From contig JBJOKB010000042.1 of assembly GCA_046046315.1 (NCBI GenBank), positions 1 through 46,225 on the forward strand: DNA of 46,225 nucleotides, read 5' to 3'. The stretch's first letter is position 1. Every line of letters begins with the position of its first letter. Shown here one piece after another: positions 17,485 through 26,810 of this stretch. A program made the position numbers and the translations under genes. The notes beneath the pieces are model-generated. The model did not search any database and was not told where the DNA came from. It saw only the letters and a program-made list of their open reading frames with translations. Source of the stretch: ATZT02 sp046046315 (GTDB taxonomy: Bacteria > Actinomycetota > Actinomycetes > S36-B12 > UBA5976).

Positions 17485-18923
17485 TATTTGTTTCCTTGCG
17501 TTCTAGTAACTGCTTGACTAAAGGCATTGCCGCGGTCTTTGTAGTCCTTAAACATGTCCCATGATGCACATCCTGGAGCAAGTAGCACGGTATCTCCAGT
17601 TTTTGCAAATTGAATTGCTGCTAGCACAACTTCAACCATGGCCTCTTCATCAGTTCTTTCAATTACTTTGTAAGGAATATTTGGAGCCACTTTCTTTAAT
17701 GCATTGGCAATCAATTCTTTGTCTTCTCCTAACAACACTGCTGCCTTCATATTTTTACTGTTTTGTTCAATCAACTCTGTAAAATCTTGACCTTTTGCTT
17801 GACCCCCAGCAATCCAGATGACATTGTCATAGGCCTTCAATGACATTTGGGCAGCATGACAATTGGTTGCTTTTGAATCATCAATGAATTTAATACCGTT
17901 AAATTCGCCAACTAATGAAATTCGATGTGGTGCTGGAACAAAACTTCTTAGCCCATCTCGCACATGAGCTGCTTCCACACCATAAGAACGTGCCAGTGCA
18001 GCTGCCGCTAAAGCATTTGCAACATTGTGAGGTGCATTAGGTTGAATATCTGAAACAGAACATAACTCTTGGGCGTGAGTTTTTCTCTCTTCCACGAATG
18101 CGCGATCTACAAGAAAATCTTCAACTACTCCTAGCATCGATAAACCCGGAACTCCTAAGGTAAATCCAATAGCCCTTGCCCCTTCGATTACATCTGCGTC
18201 TTCAACCATCTTCTCGGTAGCTTGATCCTGAACGTTATAAATTGCTGCTTTTTGAACACGGTTATAAATCCTGGCTTTAGTTTTTGAATAATTTTCAAAA
18301 CCACCAAAGAAATCCAGATGATCCTGTGCCAGATTTAAAACGGCTGCAGAGTGTGGTGACATGGACTTAACAAAAGATAATTGAGGTGCACCGACCTCAA
18401 TTGCTAAAACATCTGCAGGAATTGGATCCATAACTGCGCTTACTAATGAATCACCAATATTTCCAACAGCTGGTGCTCTAAATCCAGCAGCGGTTAAAAT
18501 TGAAGACAACATCATCGTTGCGGTGGTTTTACCATTCGTACCTGTTATGCATAACCATGGCGCTGGAAAATCAAGTGGTCTTAATCTCCAAGCTAATTCA
18601 AATTCGCCCCATATTTCAATATTCTTTTTTTGTGCTTCATCAATTATTTGCGCATTTGGTCTAACACCAGGGGAAACAACTAAAAGATTTGTGTTTGCAG
18701 GAATTTCACCTTTGTAATCAAGAAAAATAGTTGCACCTAGGATTTCTAGAACTGTGCCATGTTCTTTTTGAGTATTTCCATTACCGTTATCAATAACGGT
18801 TACATTTGCTCCAACTTCAATTAATGCGTCAGCTGCAGCAAATCCTGCTACGCCCAAACCAACAACGCATGCGTTGAATTTCGTCCAATCACTTTGTCTG
18901 TTGTGTCTTGACCAATCGATCAT
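17484..18923 (-). CDS. murD: UDP-MurNAc-L-alanine--D-glutamate ligase
   Basis: Adds D-Glu to UDP-MurNAc-L-Ala. The protein has an N-terminal Rossmann-like domain (VVGLGVAGFAAADALIE), the P-loop TGTNGKTTATMML near residue 126, NLAQDHLDFFGG in the middle domain, and FIDDSKATNCHAA with LLAPGCASWDMF in the C-terminal domain. The length of 479 residues is slightly above the usual 440-450, in keeping with actinobacterial MurD. It overlaps mraY by four bases and ftsW by one. Confidence 0.97.
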   Translation of the reverse strand: MIDWSRHNRQSDWTKFNACVVGLGVAGFAAADALIEVGANVTVIDNGNGNTQKEHGTVLEILGATIFLDYKGEIPANTNLLVVSPGVRPNAQIIDEAQKKNIEIWGEFELAWRLRPLDFPAPWLCITGTNGKTTATMMLSSILTAAGFRAPAVGNIGDSLVSAVMDPIPADVLAIEVGAPQLSFVKSMSPHSAAVLNLAQDHLDFFGGFENYSKTKARIYNRVQKAAIYNVQDQATEKMVEDADVIEGARAIGFTLGVPGLSMLGVVEDFLVDRAFVEERKTHAQELCSVSDIQPNAPHNVANALAAAALARSYGVEAAHVRDGLRSFVPAPHRISLVGEFNGIKFIDDSKATNCHAAQMSLKAYDNVIWIAGGQAKGQDFTELIEQNSKNMKAAVLLGEDKELIANALKKVAPNIPYKVIERTDEEAMVEVVLAAIQFAKTGDTVLLAPGCASWDMFKDYKDRGNAFSQAVTRTQGNK

Positions 18924-19987
18924 GCCCTAACCCAACTTGCATAAAACAAGGCCAGACCGCCTGCAACTAATGCACCATGAATAACCCAGAAACGAACAAC
19001 TATTTGAATTTCGGGCCAACCCATCATTTCGAAATGATGATGCAGTGGAGCCATTTTAAATATTCTTTTGCCAGTTAATTTAAATGAACCAACTTGTAAA
19101 ATCACAGAAATTGTTACCAAAACAAACAAACCAGCCAGAAACGCCATTAAGAGTTGAGTTCTTGTCATGATTGCTAAACCTGCGATTGCTCCACCAATAG
19201 CCAGTGAACCTGTGTCACCCATAAAAATTTGGGCAGGAGAAGTGTTCCACCATAAAAATCCAATGCAAGCACCGGCGACTGCAGCAGCAAAAACTGCTAA
19301 ATCAAGAGGATCTCTTACTTCGTAACAAGTTGCATTTCGTTCAAAGGAACAATTTTGATTAAATTCAAAAACTCCAATAAGAATGTAGGCACCAAGTGTA
19401 AGGACAGCTGCGCCTGCAGCTAAACCATCTAATCCATCTGTCAAATTAACAGCGTTTGTGGCCGCTGTTACGAGAAACCAAACTAAAAGAACAAATAAAA
19501 TAGAAGGCAAAACTAGATTTGTATCTCTTACAAATGACACCGCTGCGGAACCAGGTGTTCTTCCTAATTCATCGGGATAATTAATAGAGGCAAAACCAAA
19601 AATAAAAGCTACAACAGCTTGGCCAAGTAGTTTTGTTCTTGCTCTAATTCCTCGGCTATTTTGTTTATATATTTTTAAATAATCATCAGCAAAACCCACA
19701 ATTGCTAACCCAAACATTAAACCTAAAGCCATAAGTGCTGAAAGTGTTGGTGGTCTCCACAAAATTAAATGTGCCATGGCATAACCAACAACTGCCCCAC
19801 CCAGGATTGCCAGTCCTCCCATTGACGGTGTTCCAACTTTTGCTTGATGTTCTGGATAATTAATATTTCCGTCTGAAACTCTTATGGCTTGGGAACGTCC
19901 TCTTCTTCGAAGAAATTTAATTAGTAATGGTGTTGCAAAAAGAGAGAAGACCATGGAAGAAACGCCAGCAATGATGATCAGCCTCAC
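18920..19987 (-). CDS. mraY: Phospho-MurNAc-pentapeptide transferase
   Basis: Integral membrane enzyme that transfers phospho-MurNAc-pentapeptide to undecaprenyl phosphate (lipid I). The 355 residues contain about ten spans with the family's aspartates in FADDYLKIYKQNSRG (Mg site) and NLTDGLDGLA, plus the FMGDTGSLAIGGAIAG loop and the HHHFEMMGWPE motif. The ATG overlaps the murF stop and its own end overlaps murD, forming a tightly coupled string. Confidence 0.97.
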   Translation of the reverse strand: MRLIIIAGVSSMVFSLFATPLLIKFLRRRGRSQAIRVSDGNINYPEHQAKVGTPSMGGLAILGGAVVGYAMAHLILWRPPTLSALMALGLMFGLAIVGFADDYLKIYKQNSRGIRARTKLLGQAVVAFIFGFASINYPDELGRTPGSAAVSFVRDTNLVLPSILFVLLVWFLVTAATNAVNLTDGLDGLAAGAAVLTLGAYILIGVFEFNQNCSFERNATCYEVRDPLDLAVFAAAVAGACIGFLWWNTSPAQIFMGDTGSLAIGGAIAGLAIMTRTQLLMAFLAGLFVLVTISVILQVGSFKLTGKRIFKMAPLHHHFEMMGWPEIQIVVRFWVIHGALVAGGLALFYASWVRA

Positions 19988-21429
19988 GGACCGACCTCCT
20001 GATTATTGGCGTTAGTTAAATTCTCGCTGAAATCCGACACAATTGCATTTGCGACTCGCTCCAGGCCAACAGATCGAGATGCCTTTACCAACACCACGTC
20101 GTTTGTTTGGATGATTTCCTTGGCCTTTGTGATGCCACTTTCAACATTTTCAACGTAATTCAATAAACCTTTATATGAATTATTTGACAGGTAATCAAAA
20201 ACTATTTTTGCACCTTCTCCAATTACTAAAGTATTTTTTATTTCAAGTTTTTGAATAAGCGCAGCGATTTCTTCGTGTTTTTGTTTTGAAAGGCTTCCTA
20301 GTTCTTTCATTTCTCCCAAAATTGCGACAGTGTTTCTTTTTCCACCAATTTGTTTTAGTGTTTTTATTGCTGAAGCCATCGATTCTGGGTTGGCATTGTA
20401 AGCATCATTAATAACTAAAATATTATTTTTGCTAGTTTCTAATTGCATGCGCCATTTACTTTTTGGAGTAGAGCCAGATAGGGTTTTAGCAACTTTTTCT
20501 ATATCGAGCCCCTTTGTAAGAAATGCTGCTGCGGCAGCCAAAGCATTTGAAACTTGATGAGACCCAATAATTTTTAAATCAACATGACTAGATTTACCCA
20601 TGTACTCTAAATCAAAACTTGCTTGAGCATTTTCGTTGATAGTTATATTTTTTGCACAAATATCTGCACCGTTGAGTCCAAAGCTAGTTATTTGAGCTTT
20701 AGTTTTTTGCAGCGAAAAAGTAGCATCTTCTTTGTTCAATATTGCTACGTCATTTTCTGTTAAACATTCAATTATCTCTCTTTTGGTTTCTAATATTTTT
20801 TCGACAGATGTAAATATTCCTGCGTGAGCAGTACCGATATTAAGAAGTATTGAGGTATCTGGTTTGGCAATTTGACATAGATGTTTGATATTTCCTGCTC
20901 TTCTAGCTCCCATTTCCAAAATTAAAACTTTAGTTTCCTCATTGCATTCCAGCACAGTTTGAGGAAGTCCAATTTCATTATTGAAACTTCCCACTGGAAA
21001 AACCGTTGGTCCAATTAGATTTCCAAGATCTGACAGTAAATCTTTTGTTGTGGTTTTGCCTGACGATCCGGTTACCGCAACTTTCCAAATATTAGGCAGT
21101 TTTGATAATAGATAGCTAGCAAGTTTTCCTAAAGCAATGACCGTTGGTTGATCCACATCTTTTGAACCTGAATTACCCTCAGTCACAACTAAACTAGGTA
21201 ACCCTGGGATTACTTTTGAGCTGACTACTGCAACCGCGCCTGAATCAATTGCCTGCCTACAAAAATCATGACCATCTAAATTTTCTCCATTAATGGCAAT
21301 AAAAAGATCCCCTTTACTTACTTTTCGAGAGTCGATGACGACTTTTCCTGTAACTTTTAAATCACCGTCTACATTTTTAATCTCTCCTGAAATAGCGTTA
21401 GAGATTTCTTTGAGTGTCATCGTGATCAT
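19984..21429 (-). CDS. murF: UDP-MurNAc-tripeptide--D-Ala-D-Ala ligase
   Basis: Adds D-Ala-D-Ala to complete the pentapeptide precursor. The P-loop is TGSSGKTTTKDLL near residue 109, followed by GSFNNEIGLP, EMGARRAGNI and NDAYNANPESM, all standard for MurF. The length is 481 residues. It starts two bases after murE. An alternative ATG two codons downstream (MTLKEIS) is possible. The ddl gene that supplies D-Ala-D-Ala is not in this window. Confidence 0.96.
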   Translation of the reverse strand: MITMTLKEISNAISGEIKNVDGDLKVTGKVVIDSRKVSKGDLFIAINGENLDGHDFCRQAIDSGAVAVVSSKVIPGLPSLVVTEGNSGSKDVDQPTVIALGKLASYLLSKLPNIWKVAVTGSSGKTTTKDLLSDLGNLIGPTVFPVGSFNNEIGLPQTVLECNEETKVLILEMGARRAGNIKHLCQIAKPDTSILLNIGTAHAGIFTSVEKILETKREIIECLTENDVAILNKEDATFSLQKTKAQITSFGLNGADICAKNITINENAQASFDLEYMGKSSHVDLKIIGSHQVSNALAAAAAFLTKGLDIEKVAKTLSGSTPKSKWRMQLETSKNNILVINDAYNANPESMASAIKTLKQIGGKRNTVAILGEMKELGSLSKQKHEEIAALIQKLEIKNTLVIGEGAKIVFDYLSNNSYKGLLNYVENVESGITKAKEIIQTNDVVLVKASRSVGLERVANAIVSDFSENLTNANNQEVGP

Positions 21430-21431
21430 GT

Positions 21432-22922
21432 CTATTTACCAAATTTTTCTTTTAAAGCTTTACTTAAATGTTTGGCATCATCGAAATCAATTATTTTTCC
21501 TGCTATTTCTTGAGTAGTTTCATGACCTTTACCAAGAATGGCAATTGTGTCATCTGGTGAAGAAAGTTTCACAGCTTCTTCAATGGCTTGTTCTCTACTA
21601 CCAATTTCTTTGGTTTTTATTTTGTTTTTAATTCCACTCAATACTGCTCTTCTAATTTCTGCAGGGTTTTCATTGCGAGGATTATCGTCAGTAATTATTA
21701 GGGTATCTGCATATTTTTCACCTGCAGAACCCATAAATGGTCTCTTCTCAGAATCTCTGTTTCCACCAGCTCCAAGAACAACGATTAAGTTGCCATTAGT
21801 TTGTTTTCGCAGTGCTCCCAAAACATTCTCAATAGCTTCGGGGGTGTGGGCATAATCAATAATTCCTAACGCAGCTCCTGGCATAACTACGGGTTGCATT
21901 CTTCCTGGAATTTGAGTATCTTTTATGCCATTTATGAATTCCTTTATTTCTATTCCAGTTTGATCTGCCATAGCAATTACTAGTGCCGCGTTGAATGCAT
22001 TGAAAGCACCAGCAAAACTCAGAGTAACTTTATAAGGCTTTTTTCTAGGATCAATTAATTCAAAGTAAACATGTCCAAGAGCTGCGGTGATGTCGCTGAC
22101 TCGCCAGTCGTTGTGGACATCACCGCCCAGTGTTGCAAAAGGAATTTGGATTTTTTGTGTCAGTTTTTTACCCCAAGAATCTAAATCTGTAATCACGGCA
22201 TTAGAGGTGAAATATTCTGTGAATAATTTAGCTTTTGCTTCAAAATAACTTTCCATATTTTTATGAAAATCTAAATGATCTTGGCTTAAATTTGTAAAAC
22301 CTGTTGAAGCAAATTTTGTGCCATCAATTCTTTCTAAATCAAGGGAATGTGAAGATACTTCCATCGAAATAGCTTTAGATCCTTTTTCTAAGGCTAGTGC
22401 AAATAATGCTTGTAATTCTGGAGCTTCAGGAGTAGTTCTGGCACTTGGAAGATTAGTTCCTGCAATAGAAATTCCAGCTGTACCTAACAAAGAAGTTGGG
22501 ATGCCACATTTTTCTAAACCAGCACGCATTAACCAAGCTGAAGTAGTTTTTCCATTCGTTCCTGTAATTCCATAAATTTTTAATGATTCAGAAGGATTTC
22601 CAAACACAAAAGAGGAAATCTCGCCTAACTTATGGCGAGGATTTTCCATTTTTAGAACAATTAATTCCTCATCTTTTATTAAATTCTCACCTTGTGAATC
22701 AGTTAGAACAGCTACAGCCCCATTTGCTTTGGCTTCATTAACAAAATTTGCTCCATGAGTTTTTTCTCCAGTTAAAGCAACAAATAGATCTCCTGGCTCA
22801 ACGCTTTTAGTGTCATGGGTAATTCCTGTAATTTTTAGATCTGAAAAATTTGCTGGTAAATTAAATTTTCGAGCAAGTTCACCTAACGACACAGGTTTTA
22901 CGCTGGGGCGGGCAAACTTCAT
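21432..22922 (-). CDS. murE: UDP-MurNAc-tripeptide synthetase (meso-DAP type)
   Basis: Adds the third stem residue. The P-loop TGTNGKTTSAWLM lies near residue 118 and SSHSLDLERIDG is in the middle domain. The specificity motif DDNPRNENP near the C terminus is the DNPR signature of meso-diaminopimelate-adding enzymes, so the organism should have meso-DAP peptidoglycan, not lysine-type. The length of 496 residues is normal. It follows ftsI by five bases. Confidence 0.96.
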   Translation of the reverse strand: MKFARPSVKPVSLGELARKFNLPANFSDLKITGITHDTKSVEPGDLFVALTGEKTHGANFVNEAKANGAVAVLTDSQGENLIKDEELIVLKMENPRHKLGEISSFVFGNPSESLKIYGITGTNGKTTSAWLMRAGLEKCGIPTSLLGTAGISIAGTNLPSARTTPEAPELQALFALALEKGSKAISMEVSSHSLDLERIDGTKFASTGFTNLSQDHLDFHKNMESYFEAKAKLFTEYFTSNAVITDLDSWGKKLTQKIQIPFATLGGDVHNDWRVSDITAALGHVYFELIDPRKKPYKVTLSFAGAFNAFNAALVIAMADQTGIEIKEFINGIKDTQIPGRMQPVVMPGAALGIIDYAHTPEAIENVLGALRKQTNGNLIVVLGAGGNRDSEKRPFMGSAGEKYADTLIITDDNPRNENPAEIRRAVLSGIKNKIKTKEIGSREQAIEEAVKLSSPDDTIAILGKGHETTQEIAGKIIDFDDAKHLSKALKEKFGK

Positions 22923-22927
22923 TTAAA

Positions 22928-24661
22928 TCACCACTCCACTGGATAGCCGGTTGGCTTTCCATTAGAAGGAGGAATATTTAGTTGTTGTAATGAATATTGT
23001 GCAACTTCCTTGAACACAGGCCCTGCAAGTAATCCTCCATATCGACCATTACGTGGGTGATGAATAGCAACGGCAACAACAATCTCAGGATCTTCAGCAG
23101 GTGCCATGCCAATAAATGAGGCGATTACATCTCGGGAATAACACTTGCAATTTGGATCCACAACTTGAGCAGTTCCAGTTTTTCCAGCAACTCGATAACC
23201 TGGAATTCCTGCTAAAGGAGCTGTTCCTTCATCTGAAACAACAGTTTCCATCATCTCTCTTAATGTTTTAGCTGCAGATTCAGAAATTACTTCAACTTTT
23301 TCAGGTTCTGGTGCTGCTTGATATTGACCATTTGGCATTACGTAGCCTTCAATAAGCGATGGATTTATTCTGACGCCATCATTTGCAATCGTTGCGTACA
23401 TGCTGGCAATTTGAACTGCGGTAACCATGTAACCCTGACCAAAAGCAAAAGTTGGAAAACTTGTGCCAGACCAATTTTCTATTTTCGGTAGACGACCTTT
23501 TGATTCACCAGGAAATTGCATCCCCGTTGACTGTCCTACTCCAAATTTTGTTAAATAACTATTGAATTTTTCTGCCCCCATTAATTCAGCAGCTTGAATT
23601 GTTCCGATGTTACTAGATTTAGCTAAAACTCCAGTCATAGTTAATTTCAATGTTGGATGAGGTTCATGATCGTGGAAAGTTTTACCATTTCTTTTTAAAA
23701 CAGGTGGAATTGTAAATGCAGTTGTGGGACTTGCTAATCCTTCATTTAACAATCCGGCCATCGTGATTACTTTTGCAGTTGAACCAGGTTCGTAAGCATC
23801 AACTAAAGCGTGATTAACGGTTACTCCATCAGCGGCTTCGCCTGGTTTATTCGCATCAAATGTTGGATAAGTTGCTAACGCTAAGATCTTTCCTGTTTTA
23901 GGAGAAATTGCAACAAGTGTTCCACTATCTGCTTGTGCATGTTCAACTCGAGCAGCAAGTGATTGTTCTGCAACAAATTGCAAATCTCTATCGATTGTTA
24001 ATCTAATTCCCATTCCTGGAACAGGTTTCTTTTCTGACGCAATACCTGATGGCAGCGGTCTTCCTCCTGCACTTATTTCTACAGTGACTTCACCTTGGGA
24101 ACCTGCTAATTCATTTTCAAATCCATATTCCAATCCAGCTAAACCTTTATCTTCACCACCAATAAAACCAATGGTGCTAGAAGCCAATGTGTTTGACGGG
24201 TAAATTCTTTTCGTGGTTTTTTCACTAAAAATTCCTGGTAATTTTAGTTCTTTTATTTTGGTCCATTGTTCTGGAGTTATTTTTTTTAACACGTAATTGA
24301 ATTTTCTATCTCCTGAAAGCTCAGGAATTATGGTTGCAACATCGGCACCTGTAATTGCGGCAATTGCGTTTGCGGTTCCAACAGGATCTATCACCATTGT
24401 TTGATCTACTGTTATGTCTCTTGCATCAACTGTGATTGCTAATGGAGCCCCTTTTCTATCGGTGATTTCTCCGCGTTGGGCAGGCAAAATTAGAGTTCTT
24501 GTTCTATTTTCAGCGGCAGTTGCGGCAAGTTGTGGTGCATCCAGTGCTTGCAGTTGAAAAAGTCTAATTCCAAAAATTGAAAGAGTAATAAAGCAAAAAG
24601 CGAGCGCTCCGCGCATTCTGCGTGGACCAGTTTTTAATTTGATGACTTCATTTGGATTCAT
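22928..24661 (-). CDS. ftsI: Septal transpeptidase FtsI (class B penicillin-binding protein)
   Basis: Bitopic class B PBP that cross-links septal peptidoglycan with FtsW. The order is a basic N terminus, one membrane span at about residues 17-36, a PBP dimerisation domain (about 56-215, starting LPAQRGEITDRKG), then the transpeptidase with S294 in GSTAK, the SSN motif at 349-351 and the KTGTAQ box near 495. There are no PASTA repeats. The length of 577 residues is typical of actinobacterial FtsI. It overlaps ftsL by four bases. Confidence 0.95.
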   Translation of the reverse strand: MNPNEVIKLKTGPRRMRGALAFCFITLSIFGIRLFQLQALDAPQLAATAAENRTRTLILPAQRGEITDRKGAPLAITVDARDITVDQTMVIDPVGTANAIAAITGADVATIIPELSGDRKFNYVLKKITPEQWTKIKELKLPGIFSEKTTKRIYPSNTLASSTIGFIGGEDKGLAGLEYGFENELAGSQGEVTVEISAGGRPLPSGIASEKKPVPGMGIRLTIDRDLQFVAEQSLAARVEHAQADSGTLVAISPKTGKILALATYPTFDANKPGEAADGVTVNHALVDAYEPGSTAKVITMAGLLNEGLASPTTAFTIPPVLKRNGKTFHDHEPHPTLKLTMTGVLAKSSNIGTIQAAELMGAEKFNSYLTKFGVGQSTGMQFPGESKGRLPKIENWSGTSFPTFAFGQGYMVTAVQIASMYATIANDGVRINPSLIEGYVMPNGQYQAAPEPEKVEVISESAAKTLREMMETVVSDEGTAPLAGIPGYRVAGKTGTAQVVDPNCKCYSRDVIASFIGMAPAEDPEIVVAVAIHHPRNGRYGGLLAGPVFKEVAQYSLQQLNIPPSNGKPTGYPVEW

Positions 24662-25050
24662 GGTGTACTCACTGGTGTTACAACATTTGGATCCGGCTCA
24701 TTCAATATTGGATCAACACCTGCACCCATTAAGCGACCATCTCTTAAGTCAATGAAGGCTGAACCTTGACTTGGAATCATTCCAATCTCAATTGCTTTGT
24801 TTTTAAGCACTTCAGGAGATTCCATGCGTGAGACATTTTGGGCCAGCATTTCATGCTCGTCAGCCAAAGCGATTGATTGATTTTGTAATTCTTGGATTTC
24901 AAATTGACCTTGGGACAATAAAGTATTTACAAACAATCCGCCAAGCATCCCCAGTAAAACTATTCCAGAAATAATTAATCCAAAACCAACTGCAGCAATC
25001 TGCTTTGGAGTTACTTGCGGTGTGCTTAACGATATTGGTGCAACGCTCAT
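24658..25050 (-). CDS. ftsL: FtsL-like divisome protein
   Basis: A 130-residue bitopic protein with a short cytoplasmic segment, one strong membrane span (about residues 19-44) and a coiled-coil ectodomain (QGQFEIQELQNQSIALADEH), then the short PEVLKNKAIEIGMIP element of the FtsL/septum-formation-initiator fold. FtsL sequences diverge widely, so the name rests on topology and its place between rsmH and ftsI. It overlaps both neighbours by four bases. The C-terminal 30 residues are proline-rich. Confidence 0.85.
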   Translation of the reverse strand: MSVAPISLSTPQVTPKQIAAVGFGLIISGIVLLGMLGGLFVNTLLSQGQFEIQELQNQSIALADEHEMLAQNVSRMESPEVLKNKAIEIGMIPSQGSAFIDLRDGRLMGAGVDPILNEPDPNVVTPVSTP

Positions 25051-26006
25051 GCTGCCACCGCCACTCTTTGAGCAACTCTTAAACGAACAGAAGTCGAGCG
25101 CGGATTTGCAGCAATTTCTTCATCGCATGCTTGTTCTGCTTTTCTAGTGACTAATTCAAAAGGTGCAATATTTTTTGAAAGTAATACCGGCAATCCTGGT
25201 AAGGCATCAATTATCGAAGATTGCTCTTTAAAAGCATTTTTAACAATTCGATCTTCTAGAGAGTGATATGACAAAACTAAAATTCTTCCACCCACAACAA
25301 GAGCTGCCATGGCTTGAGGTATCGCTTTTTCTAAAATCTGTAATTCGTTATTAACTGCGATTCTTAAAGCTTGGAAAGTTCTTTTTGCTGGATTTCCTCC
25401 TGTACGCCTTGCTGGTGCCGGAATTACATCTTTTATTAATTCAACTAATTCAAAAGTTGATTTCCAAGGTTTATTAATTCTTCTTTTTACGATTTCTTGA
25501 GCGATTCTTTTTGCAAATTTTTCTTCACCATAAGTGCTTAAAATATACGCTAATTCTTTAACATCATAATTATTCAAAATGTCTGCTGCACTCAAGGAAT
25601 CTTGATCATTCATTCTCATATCAAGTGGTGCATCTTGTGCATAAGAAAATCCACGATTTGCTTCATCAAGTTGAATTGAAGAAACTCCTAGATCTAGCAA
25701 AACTCCATTAACTTTTCGTCCTGCTAAGATTTTTTCAATTTGGTCAAAAGTTTCATTTACAAATTCAACACGACTAGCAAGATTTCCAAGTCTAAGTTTT
25801 GCTCGTTCAATCGCAATTGGGTCTCTATCGATACCTATTATTTTTAGATTTGGAAATTCTTTTAAGAGAGATTCTGTGTGACCAGCTAAACCAAGGGTTC
25901 CATCAATTAATAATGGATTTGAAACATTAAGTGCAGGTGCAAACATTTCAAGAACACGATCACGCATAACAGGTATGTGTTGTTCTTGCAAAGACTTTTC
26001 AGTCAT
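25047..26006 (-). CDS. rsmH: 16S rRNA (cytosine-1402 N4)-methyltransferase
   Basis: SAM-dependent methyltransferase (MraW) that N4-methylates C1402 in the ribosomal P site. Visible are HIPVMRDRVLEMF at the start, the SAM loop DGTLGLAGHTESLL, GIDRDPIAIERA, LLDLGVSSIQLDE, RGFSYAQDAPLDMRMN and FQALRIAVNNEL, all diagnostic. The length of 319 residues is standard. It is the first gene after the 158-base gap that follows mraZ and holds a long RNA hairpin. The ribosome site is AAGGGGAAGGGG just upstream of the ATG. Confidence 0.96.
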   Translation of the reverse strand: MTEKSLQEQHIPVMRDRVLEMFAPALNVSNPLLIDGTLGLAGHTESLLKEFPNLKIIGIDRDPIAIERAKLRLGNLASRVEFVNETFDQIEKILAGRKVNGVLLDLGVSSIQLDEANRGFSYAQDAPLDMRMNDQDSLSAADILNNYDVKELAYILSTYGEEKFAKRIAQEIVKRRINKPWKSTFELVELIKDVIPAPARRTGGNPAKRTFQALRIAVNNELQILEKAIPQAMAALVVGGRILVLSYHSLEDRIVKNAFKEQSSIIDALPGLPVLLSKNIAPFELVTRKAEQACDEEIAANPRSTSVRLRVAQRVAVAA

Positions 26007-26050
26007 TTACTGTTTCCCCTTCCCCTTACTTTTCGGCTTTGCGTTTCACC

Positions 26051-26127
26051 GAGGTCCCCCTCTGCAAACATTGCTTCCGGCTTCGGGGAAGAAAGTCGGC
26101 GGACAATAATTTGCAGAGAGAGGCCTC
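26051..26127 (-). ncRNA. mraW RNA motif (structured leader of rsmH)
   Basis: The mraZ-rsmH gap forms one long hairpin on the rsmH-sense strand. Bases 26110-26127 pair with 26051-26068 in 17 of 18 positions, two of them G-U, and the helix extends inward through UAUUG/CAAUG with one bulged base to a loop containing a small CUUC/GAAG helix. On the opposite strand the two wobbles become C-A mismatches, so the RNA is minus-strand. Location and size agree with the mraW RNA motif, a conserved structure known in actinobacterial mraW 5' leaders. I assign it from memory of that motif, not from a covariance search. Its function is unknown. Confidence 0.75.
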
Positions 26128-26164
26128 AAGCGAAACGAAAATAATTCGTTTAGCTATTTAGCTT

Positions 26165-26596
26165 CTAAAAGATTCCTGGCACCACCTCTTCTGCTGTGGA
26201 AGCAAATTTTGGTTCAGCAACAGACAAATATGTTTGCCATGCTTTTGGATCCCAAATTTCAACTGTGGTGTCAGCGCCAACCACGATTACATCTCGATCA
26301 AGTCCTGCATATTCTCTTAATGGAGTAGGTAAAGTAATGCGACCTTGTTTATCAATTTGGTCATCAAATGCTGAAGAAAAGAAAACTCTTAAGTAACTTC
26401 TAACTCGCGCATCATTTCTCGAAGCTTCACGTAAACGTTGCGCATAAATCTGAAATTCACTGGCTGGCCACATCACAACGGAAAGGTCTTGGCCTTTTGT
26501 TAAAACCACATCGTTGGAGAATCCTTCGCGGAATTTGGCGGGAAGCACTAGACGACCTTTGTCGTCTAAACGAGGGGCATGAGTGCCCAGAAACAT
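26165..26596 (-). CDS. mraZ: Transcriptional regulator MraZ
   Basis: DNA-binding regulator at the head of the dcw cluster. The 143-residue length and the two SpoVT-AbrB-like repeats are typical: HAPRLDDKGRLVLPAKFRE at the start and DKQGRITLPTPLREYAGLD in the second half, each containing the D-x-K/Q-G-R core. MraZ forms ring oligomers that bind direct repeats upstream of its own gene, and phased TGGR repeats are present here. The start is supported by GGGGAGG five bases before the ATG. Confidence 0.96.
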   Translation of the reverse strand: MFLGTHAPRLDDKGRLVLPAKFREGFSNDVVLTKGQDLSVVMWPASEFQIYAQRLREASRNDARVRSYLRVFFSSAFDDQIDKQGRITLPTPLREYAGLDRDVIVVGADTTVEIWDPKAWQTYLSVAEPKFASTAEEVVPGIF

Positions 26597-26677
26597 GAGG
26601 CCTCCCCTTTGTCTAGATCCCCTAGCCCTCGATCAGCCTCTGGCCGAGTGGCTCAAACACCTAAAAAAGGCGTTTCG

Positions 26678-26774
26678 TCCACCTTACTCCATTTTCCTCC
26701 AAAATCAACCCCCTACCCCCATATTTTTCAATTTTTCTCCCACTAACCCCCACAGGGTTGATGCCTATTCCCCA
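26678..26774 (-). promoter_or_regulatory. Phased MraZ-box-like repeats upstream of mraZ
   Basis: Read on the minus strand, TGGA occurs at 26701-26698, 26691-26688 and 26681-26678, a perfect 10-base period. TGGG occurs at 26752-26749 and 26742-26739 (again 10 bases), 26721-26718 and 26774-26771. Known MraZ operators are TGGGN direct repeats spaced one helical turn apart, so this is a good operator candidate. The array is close to one- or two-turn phasing throughout (steps 10, 10, 20, 21, 10, 22). It lies 82-178 bases upstream of the mraZ start, where the dcw promoter should be. Confidence 0.6.
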
Positions 26775-26798
26775 CCCTCGAGGAGCACTTCTGACACC

Positions 26799-26804
26799 TA
26801 GGAT
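26799..26804 (+). promoter_or_regulatory. -10 element of a probably leaderless promoter (pcs-like gene)
   Basis: TAGGAT matches the actinobacterial -10 form TANNNT and ends six bases before the ATG at 26811, the spacing expected if transcription starts at the start codon. There is no Shine-Dalgarno, which supports a leaderless mRNA. Confidence 0.5.
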
Positions 26805-26810
26805 GAAGCG

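Noticed and set aside
26640..26675. GGCCGAGTGGCTCAAA resembles the D-arm of a serine or leucine tRNA
   Set aside because: No acceptor stem, anticodon arm or T-arm can be folded around it, and it lies in the mraZ promoter region.
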